A stretch of 40,764 nucleotides of DNA from JAAEUB01 sp964550345 (lineage in GTDB: Bacteria > Pseudomonadota > Alphaproteobacteria > Rhodobacterales > Rhodobacteraceae): NCBI GenBank assembly GCA_964550345.1, contig CAZJYZ010000027.1, forward strand, positions 1-40,764, in the 5' to 3' direction. Both the position numbers and the translations under genes were made by a program. This document shows positions 1 to 8,333 of this stretch, in pieces (within the stretch, counting starts at the first letter, position 1; each line of letters opens with the position of its first letter). The notes under the pieces were generated by a model. It was given only the letters and a program-made list of their open reading frames with translations. It did no database searches and was not told where the DNA came from.

Positions 1-249
1 TTGATCCTCCGTTTCCTAACTATAAGGGCGGACCGGTTCAAAGGGGGAGGATCAATTGCATCACTCATTTATAATGTTGCACTCGGCGTAATAAATCGCG
101 CTATGCCACAGCTAATGGTAGCTTTTGTCGGTGCGCCGGCGATCACTGCTGGCGGCTTGATTCTGCTCGCGCTTACGGCGCCGTACCTGCTGGCAATTTG
201 GTTAACGGCCCTGAATACCTTCCTGGCTGCCCCATTCGGAGGGTATTGA
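1..249 (+). CDS. fliR: Flagellar export gate protein FliR, C-terminal part
   Basis: This is the last third of FliR, an inner-membrane component of the flagellar type III export gate with FliP, FliQ and FlhB. The gene enters from the left edge, so the TTG at base 1 is not its start. The readable 82 residues contain the conserved stretch N-V-A-L-G-V-I-N-R-A-M-P-Q, typical of the FliR C-terminal half, followed by a hydrophobic segment of about 25 residues. The stop TGA shares one base with the flhB start (TGATG), so the two are translationally coupled. FliR next to FlhB is a common flagellar order. Identification is by recognised family motif and context. Confidence 0.9.
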   Translation: MILRFLTIRADRFKGGGSIASLIYNVALGVINRAMPQLMVAFVGAPAITAGGLILLALTAPYLLAIWLTALNTFLAAPFGGY

Positions 250-1349
250 TGGCGGGTTCGGATGAAAATGACGACAAGCAACATGAACCAACGCAAAAAA
301 AATTAGAGGATGCGCGCCGCAAAGGTGACGTTCCAAGATCAACTGATCTGACGACTGCGGCAGCGTATGGCGGATTGTTGATTGTTGCATTTTCCGTAGG
401 GGGTGCGGGTCTGCAAACAACCGGGGTTGTGTTCTCCGGACTTATATCGCGAGCCGAAGAGGCCCCGAATTTGGTTTTTTCAGGATCGTCCGCACCGTTT
501 GTCGGGGCGGTCATACGCGCCATGGTTTCTGGGCTATTACCCTGGTTTCTAATCCCGGGCCTGGCCGCCTTGTTGGCAGTCATAGCACAACGTGGGTTCG
601 TCGTTGCACCTGAAAAAGTAAAGCCAAAACTTAACAGGATTTCACCCCTGCCAAATGCTAAAAACAAATTTGGCCGTTCGGGTTTGTTCGAGTTTTCAAA
701 GAGTTTCGTGAAGCTCAGTGTTTACTCACTGGTAATGGGTTTGTTCATCTGGAAGCAACTGCCTGTAATTATCGAGGCAATTTCCATGAACCCCCCGTTG
801 ATACAGGTAATAATGTTTCGCCTGTGTATTTCATTCTTCCTGATAGTGCTCCTCATTAGCTTGGTTATAGGGGGTGTCGATTTTCTGTGGCAGCGACACG
901 AACATATGCGCAAAAATCGCATGTCACATAAGGAGCTAACTGATGAAATCAAACAAAGCGAAGGGGACCCACATGTGAAGCAGCAACGACGTCAAAAAGG
1001 GTATGATATCGCGATGAACCAAATGTTGAGCGATGTACCGAAGGCTGACGTTGTAATCGTTAACCCGACCCATTTTGCGGTCGCCCTGCAATGGAGCCGT
1101 TTGCCCGGTGCTGCACCGATTTGTGTCGCAAAGGGGGCAGACAACGCAGCCGCGCGAATACGCGAGGTAGCCTCGGAAGCAGGGGTGCCCATTCATAGTG
1201 ATCCACCAACCGCGCGCGCGCTCCATGCGCTTGTTGAAATTGGTCAGGAGATTAAATCGGAACATTACGAAGCCGTCGCTGCAGCCATCCGCTTTGCCGA
1301 GGCAATGCGTAAGCGAGCCCGACTATCGCAAGGCGGGCATGAGTCATGA
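249..1349 (+). CDS. flhB: Flagellar export switch protein FlhB
   Basis: FlhB is the inner-membrane protein that switches the flagellar type III exporter from rod/hook to filament substrates. The 366-residue product has a charged N-terminus (K-K-L-E-D-A-R-R-K-G-D-V, a family hallmark), four hydrophobic segments at about 30-52, 83-107, 137-163 and 178-203, and a cytoplasmic C-terminal domain. The self-cleavage motif N-P-T-H is at residues 272-275, followed by F-A-V-A-L. A longer in-frame ORF begins at 198, but the ATG at 249 overlaps the fliR stop and gives the expected length. The stop overlaps the next gene's start (ATGA). The gene appears intact. Confidence 0.95.
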   Translation: MAGSDENDDKQHEPTQKKLEDARRKGDVPRSTDLTTAAAYGGLLIVAFSVGGAGLQTTGVVFSGLISRAEEAPNLVFSGSSAPFVGAVIRAMVSGLLPWFLIPGLAALLAVIAQRGFVVAPEKVKPKLNRISPLPNAKNKFGRSGLFEFSKSFVKLSVYSLVMGLFIWKQLPVIIEAISMNPPLIQVIMFRLCISFFLIVLLISLVIGGVDFLWQRHEHMRKNRMSHKELTDEIKQSEGDPHVKQQRRQKGYDIAMNQMLSDVPKADVVIVNPTHFAVALQWSRLPGAAPICVAKGADNAAARIREVASEAGVPIHSDPPTARALHALVEIGQEIKSEHYEAVAAAIRFAEAMRKRARLSQGGHES

Positions 1350-1708
1350 ACGCAAAACGCAAAGACTTGAAAAGGCTAAGCCAACTGGCGGATCTCGTGC
1401 TTGATACCGAGCTCGCTAAATTGGCGAATACGACCCGGCATCGTGACATAGTCCGCGGACAAATTTCTCAACTGGACGAGGATTTGAGGGATTTCGCTCA
1501 GCAACGGGCAAGCGAAAATCATCAGGATGCGCAGGTGTTGTCGGGTAAAGACAAAGGGTGGCAGGATTGGCGCAGGACAAAACGAGCAGGTCTGAATGCC
1601 AAACTCGCCAAAGCGGAAGCCGAACGAGAATCCGCGAAGACAGTCACAAGAAAAGCCTTTGGCCGGGCACAGGTCCTTGAGGAGCTTGTATCTAAGAGCA
1701 GGGAATGA
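1346..1708 (+). CDS. Coiled-coil protein downstream of flhB, possibly FliJ-like
   Basis: A 120-residue, strongly charged and probably helical protein without signal peptide or membrane segment. Lys, Arg, Glu, Ala and Gln dominate, with heptad-like spacing over most of its length, suggesting a coiled coil. The start ATG overlaps the flhB stop by four bases, so it is the last gene of this flagellar export operon. Size and coiled-coil character are reminiscent of FliJ, the exporter stalk and chaperone-escort protein, but I recognise no diagnostic motif. A FliJ-like role is inference from position only. Confidence 0.6.
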   Translation: MNAKRKDLKRLSQLADLVLDTELAKLANTTRHRDIVRGQISQLDEDLRDFAQQRASENHQDAQVLSGKDKGWQDWRRTKRAGLNAKLAKAEAERESAKTVTRKAFGRAQVLEELVSKSRE

Positions 1709-1781
1709 CCGAGGGGACTGGCAACAAACGAGGCTCTGTCAGAAATATTGATATTTGCGGCTGAATCCCCATATTGGCATC

Positions 1782-2015
1782 ATGGGTCCTGTATTTCTTA
1801 TAATCATTGGTGCCGCGGCTGGCTTCCTTGCGACGCGAATAATGGACATTGAAGCCAGTATTCCAACCACGATTGCTGTTGGCGTATTGGGGGCATTGAT
1901 CGGCGGGGTGACATTGCGGTTCTTGATGGCAACAATGGCGGTTGCTGGTGGGTTTATCGGAGCTGTTTTAGGTGCACTATTTCTGATCTGGCTGTGGCAA
2001 AAATTTAGTAGTTAG
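1782..2015 (+). CDS. GlsB/YeaQ/YmgE-type small membrane protein (first copy)
   Basis: A 77-residue, very hydrophobic, glycine-rich protein with three predicted membrane helices. The small-residue pattern (I-G-A-A-A-G-F-L-A, V-G-V-L-G-A-L-I-G-G, G-G-F-I-G-A-V-L-G-A) is characteristic of the GlsB/YeaQ/YmgE family, sometimes called transglycosylase-associated proteins, whose function is poorly known and often stress-linked. An upstream in-frame TTG at 1755 is possible, but the ATG at 1782 starts just before the first helix. A similar gene follows 73 bases downstream, suggesting a local duplication. Confidence 0.65.
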   Translation: MGPVFLIIIGAAAGFLATRIMDIEASIPTTIAVGVLGALIGGVTLRFLMATMAVAGGFIGAVLGALFLIWLWQKFSS

Positions 2016-2088
2016 CTTCCAGTTTCGGCAATCGGCGCCATATAGAAATATCACTATGATTTTTTAAGCTGCCGATTTAGGATGTGGT

Positions 2089-2322
2089 ATGACAGTTATC
2101 CTCTATATTCTAATCGGCGCAGCGGTTGGCTGCATAATATCCTGGGCAATTGAGATAAAGACAGGCTCGCCGGTGGCAATTAGTATTTGTGCGCTGGGCG
2201 GGTTGGTTGGCGGTTTGGTTTCGCAGTTTGTCATTCCGTTATCCGCGCTAATCTTTGGTATTCTCGGCGCATTTGTCGGCGCGGTGCTGCTGATGTGGAT
2301 ATTTTCAACAGCTGCCCGCTGA
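2089..2322 (+). CDS. GlsB/YeaQ/YmgE-type small membrane protein (second copy)
   Basis: A 77-residue hydrophobic protein resembling the preceding gene in length, three-helix layout and glycine spacing (I-G-A-A-V-G-C-I, G-G-L-V-G-G-L-V, I-L-G-A-F-V-G-A-V-L). The sequences are clearly diverged, so if this is a duplication it is old. Start ATG at 2089. It converges with rnhA, whose stop is 20 bases away. Family assignment is from the helix and glycine pattern; no role can be deduced from context. Confidence 0.65.
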   Translation: MTVILYILIGAAVGCIISWAIEIKTGSPVAISICALGGLVGGLVSQFVIPLSALIFGILGAFVGAVLLMWIFSTAAR

Positions 2323-2341
2323 CTGGCAACAGGATGTCGGC

Positions 2342-2794
2342 TTAAGGCTTGTACGGTTCCATTCCTGCGCGAGCAAGTTCGTCTGCGCGTTCATTTTCTT
2401 CATGCCCTGCATGGCCCTTGACCCACTCCCAAACCACCTGGTGGCTTGCCTGCGCGTCTTCCAGTCGCTGCCATAATTCCACGTTTTTGACCGGTTTTTT
2501 CGATGCGGTGCGCCAGCCGTTTTTCTTCCAGCCGTGGATCCACGAGGTGACCCCATTTTTGACATAGGCGCTGTCAGTGACCAGTGTGATTTTGCTGGGG
2601 CGTGACAATGCCTCCAGCGCCTCAATTGCGGCCATCAATTCCATTCGGTTATTTGTGGTGTCAGGCGCACCGCCTTTCAACTCGCGCTCTTTAAGCAATG
2701 TGTCGCCTTCTTTCGCGACCATCAATACGCCCCAACCGCCGGGGCCGGGATTGCCCGAACAGGCGCCATCCGTATACGCAAAAAGTTCAGCCAT
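2342..2794 (-). CDS. rnhA: Ribonuclease HI
   Basis: Cleaves the RNA strand of RNA-DNA hybrids such as R-loops and Okazaki primers. The 150-residue product has the full RNase HI core: Asp9 in Y-T-D-G-A-C-S-G-N-P-G, Glu in N-N-R-M-E-L-M-A-A, Asp in T-D-S-A-Y-V, and the last metal ligand Asp in N-E-R-A-D-E-L-A. The basic handle W-I-H-G-W-K-K-N-G-W-R is present. I chose the ATG at 2794 because M-A-E-L-F matches the usual N-terminus. It overlaps the end of the upstream methyltransferase by 8 bases, so it is the third gene of ispH-methyltransferase-rnhA. Confidence 0.95.
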   Translation of the reverse strand: MAELFAYTDGACSGNPGPGGWGVLMVAKEGDTLLKERELKGGAPDTTNNRMELMAAIEALEALSRPSKITLVTDSAYVKNGVTSWIHGWKKNGWRTASKKPVKNVELWQRLEDAQASHQVVWEWVKGHAGHEENERADELARAGMEPYKP

Positions 2795-3377
2795 GGGCGT
2801 GCAACACAAGCCAGGGTTCTATATTTCCGGCCATGCCCGGGCCTTCGCCCTGATGGCTTGAAGTAATTGTAAAGCCTGCCTCTTTCAGTAGGCCCGCAAG
2901 TTCGGCCTTGCTATAATAGCTGTAAAAACGCCCCAATTTGTCGGTTCCTTCGCCCGTACCCAACTTCATTCCCAAATGCAGAATGGCGCCTTTCTTGCCA
3001 GCTTGTTTAAGTCTGGCCAGATGGCCGGGGAGGTCAGAACGCGGGGCGTGAAGCAGGCTGAAATTGGCCCAGATCCCATCATAGACTGCCACCGCATTGA
3101 TCTCGTCGAAACGAGCCTGCCAAGCGGTTACACCGATTTGGGTTTTGGCCGTCGCAACCATTTTGGCGGAGGCGTCAACCGCGTCCACCTGAAAACCGGC
3201 TTTTGCCAGCCATGCTGCATAAAACCCAGGCCCGCAGCCCAGATCCAATACGCGACCGCCGGCTGGCAGTAGATCAGCAAATGCTTCGAGGTCATGTAGT
3301 TCATGCAAGGCTTGGGCCATTCGCCCGTATTCCTCGGCCCTAGCATCATAGGCAGCAATGGTGCTGTCATCGCTCAT
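2787..3377 (-). CDS. Class I SAM-dependent methyltransferase
   Basis: A 196-residue soluble protein with a Rossmann-type SAM-binding fold. Motif I, V-L-D-L-G-C-G-P-G, lies at residues 43-51, preceded by the Y-D-x-R-A-E-E-Y segment common in small-molecule methyltransferases. The acidic motif II is V-D-A-V-D-A-S. The start ATG overlaps the ispH stop by four bases and the end overlaps rnhA, so expression is probably coupled to both. The substrate cannot be read from the sequence. Confidence 0.85.
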   Translation of the reverse strand: MSDDSTIAAYDARAEEYGRMAQALHELHDLEAFADLLPAGGRVLDLGCGPGFYAAWLAKAGFQVDAVDASAKMVATAKTQIGVTAWQARFDEINAVAVYDGIWANFSLLHAPRSDLPGHLARLKQAGKKGAILHLGMKLGTGEGTDKLGRFYSYYSKAELAGLLKEAGFTITSSHQGEGPGMAGNIEPWLVLHAHG

Positions 3378-4324
3378 TTTGTGTCTCTCAAAATCCGGGG
3401 CACCTTGAATTCAACATTTTCCTTCGCGGTTTCCATGAGTTCAACATTCACATCAAAGCGGTCACGGAAGGTGGAAATAACCTCGTCGATCAACACCTGC
3501 GGTGCCGAGGCCCCTGCCGTCAGACCAAGGGTGGTAACACCCTCAAACGTGGTCCAGTCAATGTTATCCGCGCGTTCAACAAGCTGGGCATAGGTACACC
3601 CTGCAGCTCGCGCCACTTCGACCAGGCGCCGTGAATTCGAGGAATTCGGCGCTCCGATGACCAGGAGGGCATCCACCTTTGGCGCGATGGCTTTAACCGC
3701 CATTTGGCGGTTGGTGGTGGCGTAGCAGATATCTTCCTTATGCGGCCCGATGATGGCGGGAAACCGGGCACGAAGGGCCGCAACGATTTCGGCGGTATCA
3801 TCAACCGACAAAGTGGTTTGCGTAATGTAGGCAAGGCGTTCGGGGTCACGTGGGGCCAGGTTTGCAACGTCCCCGGCTGTTTCAACTAACAAAACCTCAC
3901 CATCAGGCAATTGACCCATTGTACCGATGGTTTCCGGGTGACCCTTATGCCCGATCATGATCATTTGCAGGCCGGCTTCATTGTTACGTTCAGCCTCCAT
4001 ATGGACCTTTGAAACCAAGGGGCAGGTTGCGTCGATATATACCATTTCGCGGCGCCGGGCTTCTGCCGGGACTGACTTGGCCACGCCATGGGCTGAAAAT
4101 ACCACGGGCCGGTCGCTGGGGGCTTCGTTCAGTTCTTCCACAAAAACCGCACCCTTGGTGCGCAGGCCGTCCACGACAAAACGGTTGTGCACTATTTCGT
4201 GTCGGACATATACCGGCGGGCCCCACTTCTCCAAAGCCAGTTCAACAATGCGAATGGCGCGGTCAACACCGGCGCAAAAGCCCCGGGGAGCGGCAAGGTA
4301 GAGTGTTATTTTTGGTTTGGTCAC
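3374..4324 (-). CDS. ispH: 4-hydroxy-3-methylbut-2-enyl diphosphate reductase
   Basis: Last step of the MEP isoprenoid pathway, reducing HMBPP to IPP and DMAPP with a 4Fe-4S cluster. The 316-residue product has the three cluster cysteines: Cys17 in R-G-F-C-A-G-V, Cys101 in A-T-C-P-L-V, and a third near residue 201 in I-C-Y-A-T-T-N-R-Q. Substrate-binding histidines are at 42 (R-H-E-I-V-H) and 79 (S-A-H-G-V). The reading frame continues upstream to 4387, but homologues begin right before P-K-I-T-L-Y-L-A, which points to the GTG at 4324. It heads the ispH-methyltransferase-rnhA operon. Confidence 0.95.
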   Translation of the reverse strand: MTKPKITLYLAAPRGFCAGVDRAIRIVELALEKWGPPVYVRHEIVHNRFVVDGLRTKGAVFVEELNEAPSDRPVVFSAHGVAKSVPAEARRREMVYIDATCPLVSKVHMEAERNNEAGLQMIMIGHKGHPETIGTMGQLPDGEVLLVETAGDVANLAPRDPERLAYITQTTLSVDDTAEIVAALRARFPAIIGPHKEDICYATTNRQMAVKAIAPKVDALLVIGAPNSSNSRRLVEVARAAGCTYAQLVERADNIDWTTFEGVTTLGLTAGASAPQVLIDEVISTFRDRFDVNVELMETAKENVEFKVPRILRDTK

Positions 4325-4390
4325 GGGGCCACCTGAAATATTGTCTGTACAGATGTAACGTTGAGACTGCCCATGGTCCATGAACAATAA

Positions 4391-4414
4391 GGCCGGGCAT
4401 AATTTTGCCCGGCC
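4391..4414 (-). terminator. Hairpin terminator of the NYN gene
   Basis: A perfect 8-bp inverted repeat (GGCCGGGC / GCCCGGCC) with an 8-base AT loop lies 19 bases past the stop of the NYN-domain gene. On the minus strand the stem is followed by TTATTGTTC, a short T-rich tail. This separates the NYN gene from ispH on the same strand. Confidence 0.6.
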
Positions 4415-4432
4415 CTTGAGGCATAATTGAGG

Positions 4433-5014
4433 TTAATCCTGCGCGTCTGCAGGTTCGGTTCCATCCTCAAAATCCGTGTCGTACTCACGAGGTGGACGGC
4501 CAATCACGTCTTTGAGCTCCTCCAACTCGATGAAGTTGTCGGCCTGACGGCGTAGATCGTCGGCAATCATCGGTGGCTGACTACGGATGGTGGATACCAC
4601 GGAAACACGCACGCCTTTACGTTGGATGGCAGCCACCAGTGGGCGGAAATCTCCGTCGCCAGAGAAAAGCACGATATGATCGAGATGCCGCGCCAGTTCC
4701 AGCGCATCAACCGCAAGTTCGATATCCATGTTGCCCTTGACCTTACGGCGACCCATAGAATCGGTGTATTCCTTCGCCGGTTTGGTGACCATTGAGAAGC
4801 CGTTATAGTGCAGCCAATCAACCAGGGGGCGAATAGGGGAGTAGTCGTCATTCTCTAGTAGAGCGGTATAGTAGAAAGCTCTGAGCAGTTTTCCGCGGCG
4901 CATGAACTCCTGCCGCAGAAGCTTGTAGTCAATGTCAAATCCCAGCGATTTGGCAGCAGCGTAGAGGTTAGACCCGTCTATAAAAAGCGCGAGCCGCTCA
5001 TCTTTGTAAAACAT
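4433..5014 (-). CDS. NYN-domain (LabA/DUF88-type, PIN-like) protein
   Basis: A 193-residue cytosolic protein with a NYN domain, a PIN-fold relative of nucleases. Visible signatures are F-I-D-G-S-N-L-Y at residues 11-18 (first catalytic Asp at 13), K-G-N-M-D-I-E-L-A-V-D-A in the middle, and F-S-G-D-G-D-F-R-P-L-V. These acidic residues would form the metal site of an RNase. The C-terminal 30 residues are acidic and probably disordered. An AAGGGA ribosome site precedes the ATG. The gene is transcribed divergently from folK and has its own terminator. RNA cleavage is inferred from the family; the substrate is unknown. Confidence 0.85.
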   Translation of the reverse strand: MFYKDERLALFIDGSNLYAAAKSLGFDIDYKLLRQEFMRRGKLLRAFYYTALLENDDYSPIRPLVDWLHYNGFSMVTKPAKEYTDSMGRRKVKGNMDIELAVDALELARHLDHIVLFSGDGDFRPLVAAIQRKGVRVSVVSTIRSQPPMIADDLRRQADNFIELEELKDVIGRPPREYDTDFEDGTEPADAQD

Positions 5015-5110
5015 AATTGTTTCCCTTTTTAGCTTTTCGCCTAATATTTCCGTGAGTGAGTGGGAAAAGAAATATATGCGAAATCACCCGCAATGTAGGG
5101 ATTATTAACG

Positions 5111-5701
5111 ATGTCGCAAGACGCAAATGGAATGAGTCCTAAAAATCAACCTTTGGTTGCAATAGGAAGTAATGAAGAATACCAGTTTGGTGGCGCTGTT
5201 GCCATTGTTAAAGCTGCAATCATTGCGCTTGGGCTTGCCGGGTTACCGGTTCGTAGTGTCAGCCGACTTTATCGTACGCCCTGCTTCCCGGCAGGATATG
5301 GCCCGGATTTCATAAACGCAACGGTGGGATTAAGCAGTGACCTGCCGGCGCAGGAGATTCTGAAGCGCCTGCATGAAGTTGAAGATGAATACAGACGTGG
5401 CCGTGAAAAACGATGGGGGCCACGAACGCTTGATCTGGATTTGCTAGCGATTGGCGGGCAAATATTACCGAATAAGGATAAGCTGCGACATTGGATGGAG
5501 TTGCCGATCGAAAGTCAGTTGCAGAGCGCGCCTGACCAGTTGATTTTGCCCCACCCCCGCTTGCAGGATCGGTCGTTCGTTCTGATTCCTTTGTCCGAGA
5601 TTGCGCCTGACTGGGAGCATCCAGTGACGGGGAAAACGGTAACAGAGATGGTAAATGAACTGCCAGAGGTGGATAAAACCGCAATAACTCCCATCGAATA
5701 G
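5111..5701 (+). CDS. folK: Hydroxymethyldihydropteridine pyrophosphokinase (HPPK)
   Basis: Transfers pyrophosphate from ATP to 6-hydroxymethyl-7,8-dihydropterin in folate synthesis. The 196-residue protein starts with a short extension, then V-A-I-G-S-N (usually L-G-S-N), and contains V-S-R-L-Y-R-T-P and the HPPK signature K-R-W-G-P-R-T-L-D-L-D-L-L, including the Mg-binding D-L-D. The later L-P-H-P-R-L-Q-D-R-S-F-V-L-I-P-L stretch is also typical. It stands alone, divergent from the NYN gene, 90 bases before rpoZ. Start ATG at 5111; a second in-frame ATG lies seven codons later. Confidence 0.92.
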   Translation: MSQDANGMSPKNQPLVAIGSNEEYQFGGAVAIVKAAIIALGLAGLPVRSVSRLYRTPCFPAGYGPDFINATVGLSSDLPAQEILKRLHEVEDEYRRGREKRWGPRTLDLDLLAIGGQILPNKDKLRHWMELPIESQLQSAPDQLILPHPRLQDRSFVLIPLSEIAPDWEHPVTGKTVTEMVNELPEVDKTAITPIE

Positions 5702-5720
5702 GGTGGCTGGCTGCCAAATG

Positions 5721-5736
5721 CCCTTGCCAACAAGGG
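5721..5736 (+). other. Short stem-loop between folK and rpoZ
   Basis: CCCTTG and CAAGGG form a perfect 6-bp stem with a CCAA loop 19 bases after the folK stop. No T-run follows on either strand, so this is at best a weak terminator or a protein site. Confidence 0.35.
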
Positions 5737-5791
5737 AATCGCGCCCTAAATAAGCGGCCTGACCCTCCCATTGTAGGAATGGAGCATACAT

Positions 5792-6148
5792 ATGGCCCGC
5801 GTGACGGTTGAAGACTGCGTTGACAAAGTACCGAACCGGTTTGATCTGGTTATGCTGGCGGCACATCGTGCGCGCGAGATTTCGGCCGGTGATGCGATCA
5901 CCGTTGACCGTGACAACGACAAAAACCCGGTTGTTTCCCTGCGTGAGATTGCCGAAGAAACTCAAAGCGTTGAAGAGCTGCGTGAGCGGATGATTGAAAG
6001 CCACCAGACCCAGATTGAAGTCGACGAGCCTGAAGAGGATTCAATGGCGCTTTTGATGGGGGCCGAGGCCGCTGACAAGCCTGCCGAAGATGACATGAGC
6101 GAGGAAAACCTGCTCCGCGCACTCATGGCTGCGCAAGGGCAAGGATAG
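5792..6148 (+). CDS. rpoZ: RNA polymerase omega subunit
   Basis: Small subunit that helps assemble RNA polymerase through the beta-prime subunit. The 118-residue product begins A-R-V-T-V-E-D-C and continues with N-R-F-D-L-V-M-L-A-A-H-R-A-R-E-I, the conserved omega core. The C-terminal half is acidic and variable, as usual in alphaproteobacteria. A GGAATGGAG ribosome site precedes the ATG. It lies 35 bases before the (p)ppGpp enzyme gene, the classic rpoZ-spoT arrangement, so the two are probably cotranscribed. Confidence 0.95.
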   Translation: MARVTVEDCVDKVPNRFDLVMLAAHRAREISAGDAITVDRDNDKNPVVSLREIAEETQSVEELRERMIESHQTQIEVDEPEEDSMALLMGAEAADKPAEDDMSEENLLRALMAAQGQG

Positions 6149-6183
6149 GGCGGGGAAAACTAACCCCCGTATAGGCGGACCGG

Positions 6184-8307
6184 ATGGGCGTTGCCGACGC
6201 AGAAGAACTTGTCGCTCTGGTCCGGGCTTATAACCCGAAATCAAATTCTGATCTTATCCGGCAGGCTTTTGCCTACGGCGCCGAGATGCATGAGGGGCAA
6301 TATCGCCACTCAGGTGAGCCCTATTTTACCCATCCAGCAGCTGTTGCTGGCATTCTTGCCAAGCAACGACTGGATGACGCCACCATCGTAACTGCCCTGC
6401 TTCATGACACGATCGAAGACACAAAATCCACTTTTGGCGAAGTCGAAGCCAAATTTGGCCGGGAGGTTGCCGAGTTGGTAGACGGCGTCACCAAGCTAAC
6501 CAATCTGCAGCTAAGCTCGACTGCCGCCAAGCAGTCGGAAAATTTCCGCAAGCTCTTCATCGCCATATCCAAGGATATGCGCGTCATCCTGGTCAAATTG
6601 GCAGACCGCCTGCACAATATGCGCACGATCCGCGCCATGCGCCCCGACAAGCAGGTACAGAAATCACGCGAGACCATGGATATTTACGCGCCTCTTGCCG
6701 GACGAATGGGAATGCAATGGATGCGCGAAGAGCTGGAGGATCTGGCGTTTCACGTCCTGAATCCAGAAGGCAGAAACTCGATCATTCGCCGTTTCATACG
6801 GCTGCAAAAAGACAGCGGTGATGTGATCCACAAGATCACCGGCGACATACGCGGAGAGTTGGACAAGGCAGATATCAGCGCCGAAGTGTTTGGTCGCGCC
6901 AAGAAACCCTATTCAATCTGGCGCAAGATGCAGGAGAAAGATCAGAGCTTTTCGCGCCTGTCTGACACCTACGGGTTTCGGGTGGTGACAGAAAATGAAG
7001 GGGATTGTTACCGCGTCCTCGGTGCAATCCACCAACGCTGGCGTGCTGTGCCTGGACGGTTCAAGGACTATATCAGCCAACCGAAGACAAACGGCTACCG
7101 CTCAATTCACACAACGGTTTCGGGCCGGGATGGCAAACGGGTCGAAGTTCAGATCCGAACCCGTCAGATGCACGAAGTCGCGGAAACCGGCGTTGCGGCG
7201 CATTGGTCTTACCGCGACGGTATCAGGGTCGAAAACCCCTTTGCGGTGGATCCCGCCAAATGGGTTGCGACCCTGACCGAGCGGTTGGATGCGGCGGGTG
7301 ATCATGACGAGTTTCTGGAACATGTGAAGCTCGAAATGTACGCTGACCAGGTATTTTGTTTTACGCCCAAGGGTGAGGTTGTGAAACTGCCACGCGGAGC
7401 GACGCCGCTTGATTTCGCCTATGCAATCCACACCCGTATCGGTGACCGCTGTGTCGGCGCGCGCATTGATGGCATCCGTGTTCCACTCTGGACCCGTATC
7501 AGAAACGGCCAATCGGTTGAGATTGTCACGGCCGAAGGGCAAAGCCCGCAAGCCACATGGATTGATATCGTTGCCACGGGCCGCGCCAAAAGCGCCATTC
7601 GCCGCCGGTTGCGCGAAGAAGACCGTGAAAGGTTTATCAAACTTGGGCGCGAACTGGCGCGGGTTGCGTTTGAGCATGTTGGGCGCAAGGCCACTGAGAA
7701 AGCCCTTACAACCGCGGCCAAACGGCTCTCACTAGAGGGCTCTGCCCAATTACTGGCGCGGCTTGGCTCGGCCGAGCTTGCTGCTAGTGAAGTGGTGGCT
7801 TTGCTCTACCCCGAGGCGCTGTCGGTCGGGGATGAGATAGAAGTGACGAGTGCGGTGGTTGGGCTTGATCAGGGAGAGGCCTTTAACCGCGCATCCTGCT
7901 GCCAGCCAGTACCGGGTGAACGCATTGTCGGGATTACCTATCGTGGCAAGGGCGTGGTCATTCATGCGATTGACTGCGCCGGGCTTGAGGAATTTGCCGA
8001 TCAGATGGAGCGCTGGGTTGATCTGCATTGGCAACCGGGCCGGCATCCGCCGGTGCATACTGTCAGCCTTGATCTGACAATATCCAATGACGCTGGGGTA
8101 TTGGGACGAATTTGCTCATTGATTGGCGAGCAGAAAGCCAATATCTCGGACTTGAACTTTCTTGATCGAAAGCCAGATTTTTACAGGTTGATAGTCGACG
8201 TTGATTTGCGTGATGTGGAACATCTACACACAGTGATGCTGGTGTTGGAGGCGGATTCTGATGTGGCCATGCTGACGCGTCACCGTGATATCAAGCGTAA
8301 ACTCTAG
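6184..8307 (+). CDS. spoT: Bifunctional (p)ppGpp synthetase/hydrolase (RelA/SpoT, Rsh)
   Basis: Makes and degrades the stringent-response alarmone. The 707-residue protein has an N-terminal HD hydrolase domain with H50 and the H74-D75 pair in L-L-H-D-T-I-E-D-T, so hydrolysis is likely intact. The synthetase domain follows, with K-T-N-G-Y-R-S-I-H-T-T-V near residues 300-312. A TGS domain lies at about 390-450, a conserved Cys-rich element (S-C-C-Q-P-V-P-G) near 578, and an ACT domain at about 625-705. This is the usual single Rsh architecture of alphaproteobacteria. Start ATG at 6184. Confidence 0.95.
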   Translation: MGVADAEELVALVRAYNPKSNSDLIRQAFAYGAEMHEGQYRHSGEPYFTHPAAVAGILAKQRLDDATIVTALLHDTIEDTKSTFGEVEAKFGREVAELVDGVTKLTNLQLSSTAAKQSENFRKLFIAISKDMRVILVKLADRLHNMRTIRAMRPDKQVQKSRETMDIYAPLAGRMGMQWMREELEDLAFHVLNPEGRNSIIRRFIRLQKDSGDVIHKITGDIRGELDKADISAEVFGRAKKPYSIWRKMQEKDQSFSRLSDTYGFRVVTENEGDCYRVLGAIHQRWRAVPGRFKDYISQPKTNGYRSIHTTVSGRDGKRVEVQIRTRQMHEVAETGVAAHWSYRDGIRVENPFAVDPAKWVATLTERLDAAGDHDEFLEHVKLEMYADQVFCFTPKGEVVKLPRGATPLDFAYAIHTRIGDRCVGARIDGIRVPLWTRIRNGQSVEIVTAEGQSPQATWIDIVATGRAKSAIRRRLREEDRERFIKLGRELARVAFEHVGRKATEKALTTAAKRLSLEGSAQLLARLGSAELAASEVVALLYPEALSVGDEIEVTSAVVGLDQGEAFNRASCCQPVPGERIVGITYRGKGVVIHAIDCAGLEEFADQMERWVDLHWQPGRHPPVHTVSLDLTISNDAGVLGRICSLIGEQKANISDLNFLDRKPDFYRLIVDVDLRDVEHLHTVMLVLEADSDVAMLTRHRDIKRKL

Positions 8308-8333
8308 GGCAGACTAGCGGGGGCTCAGACACT

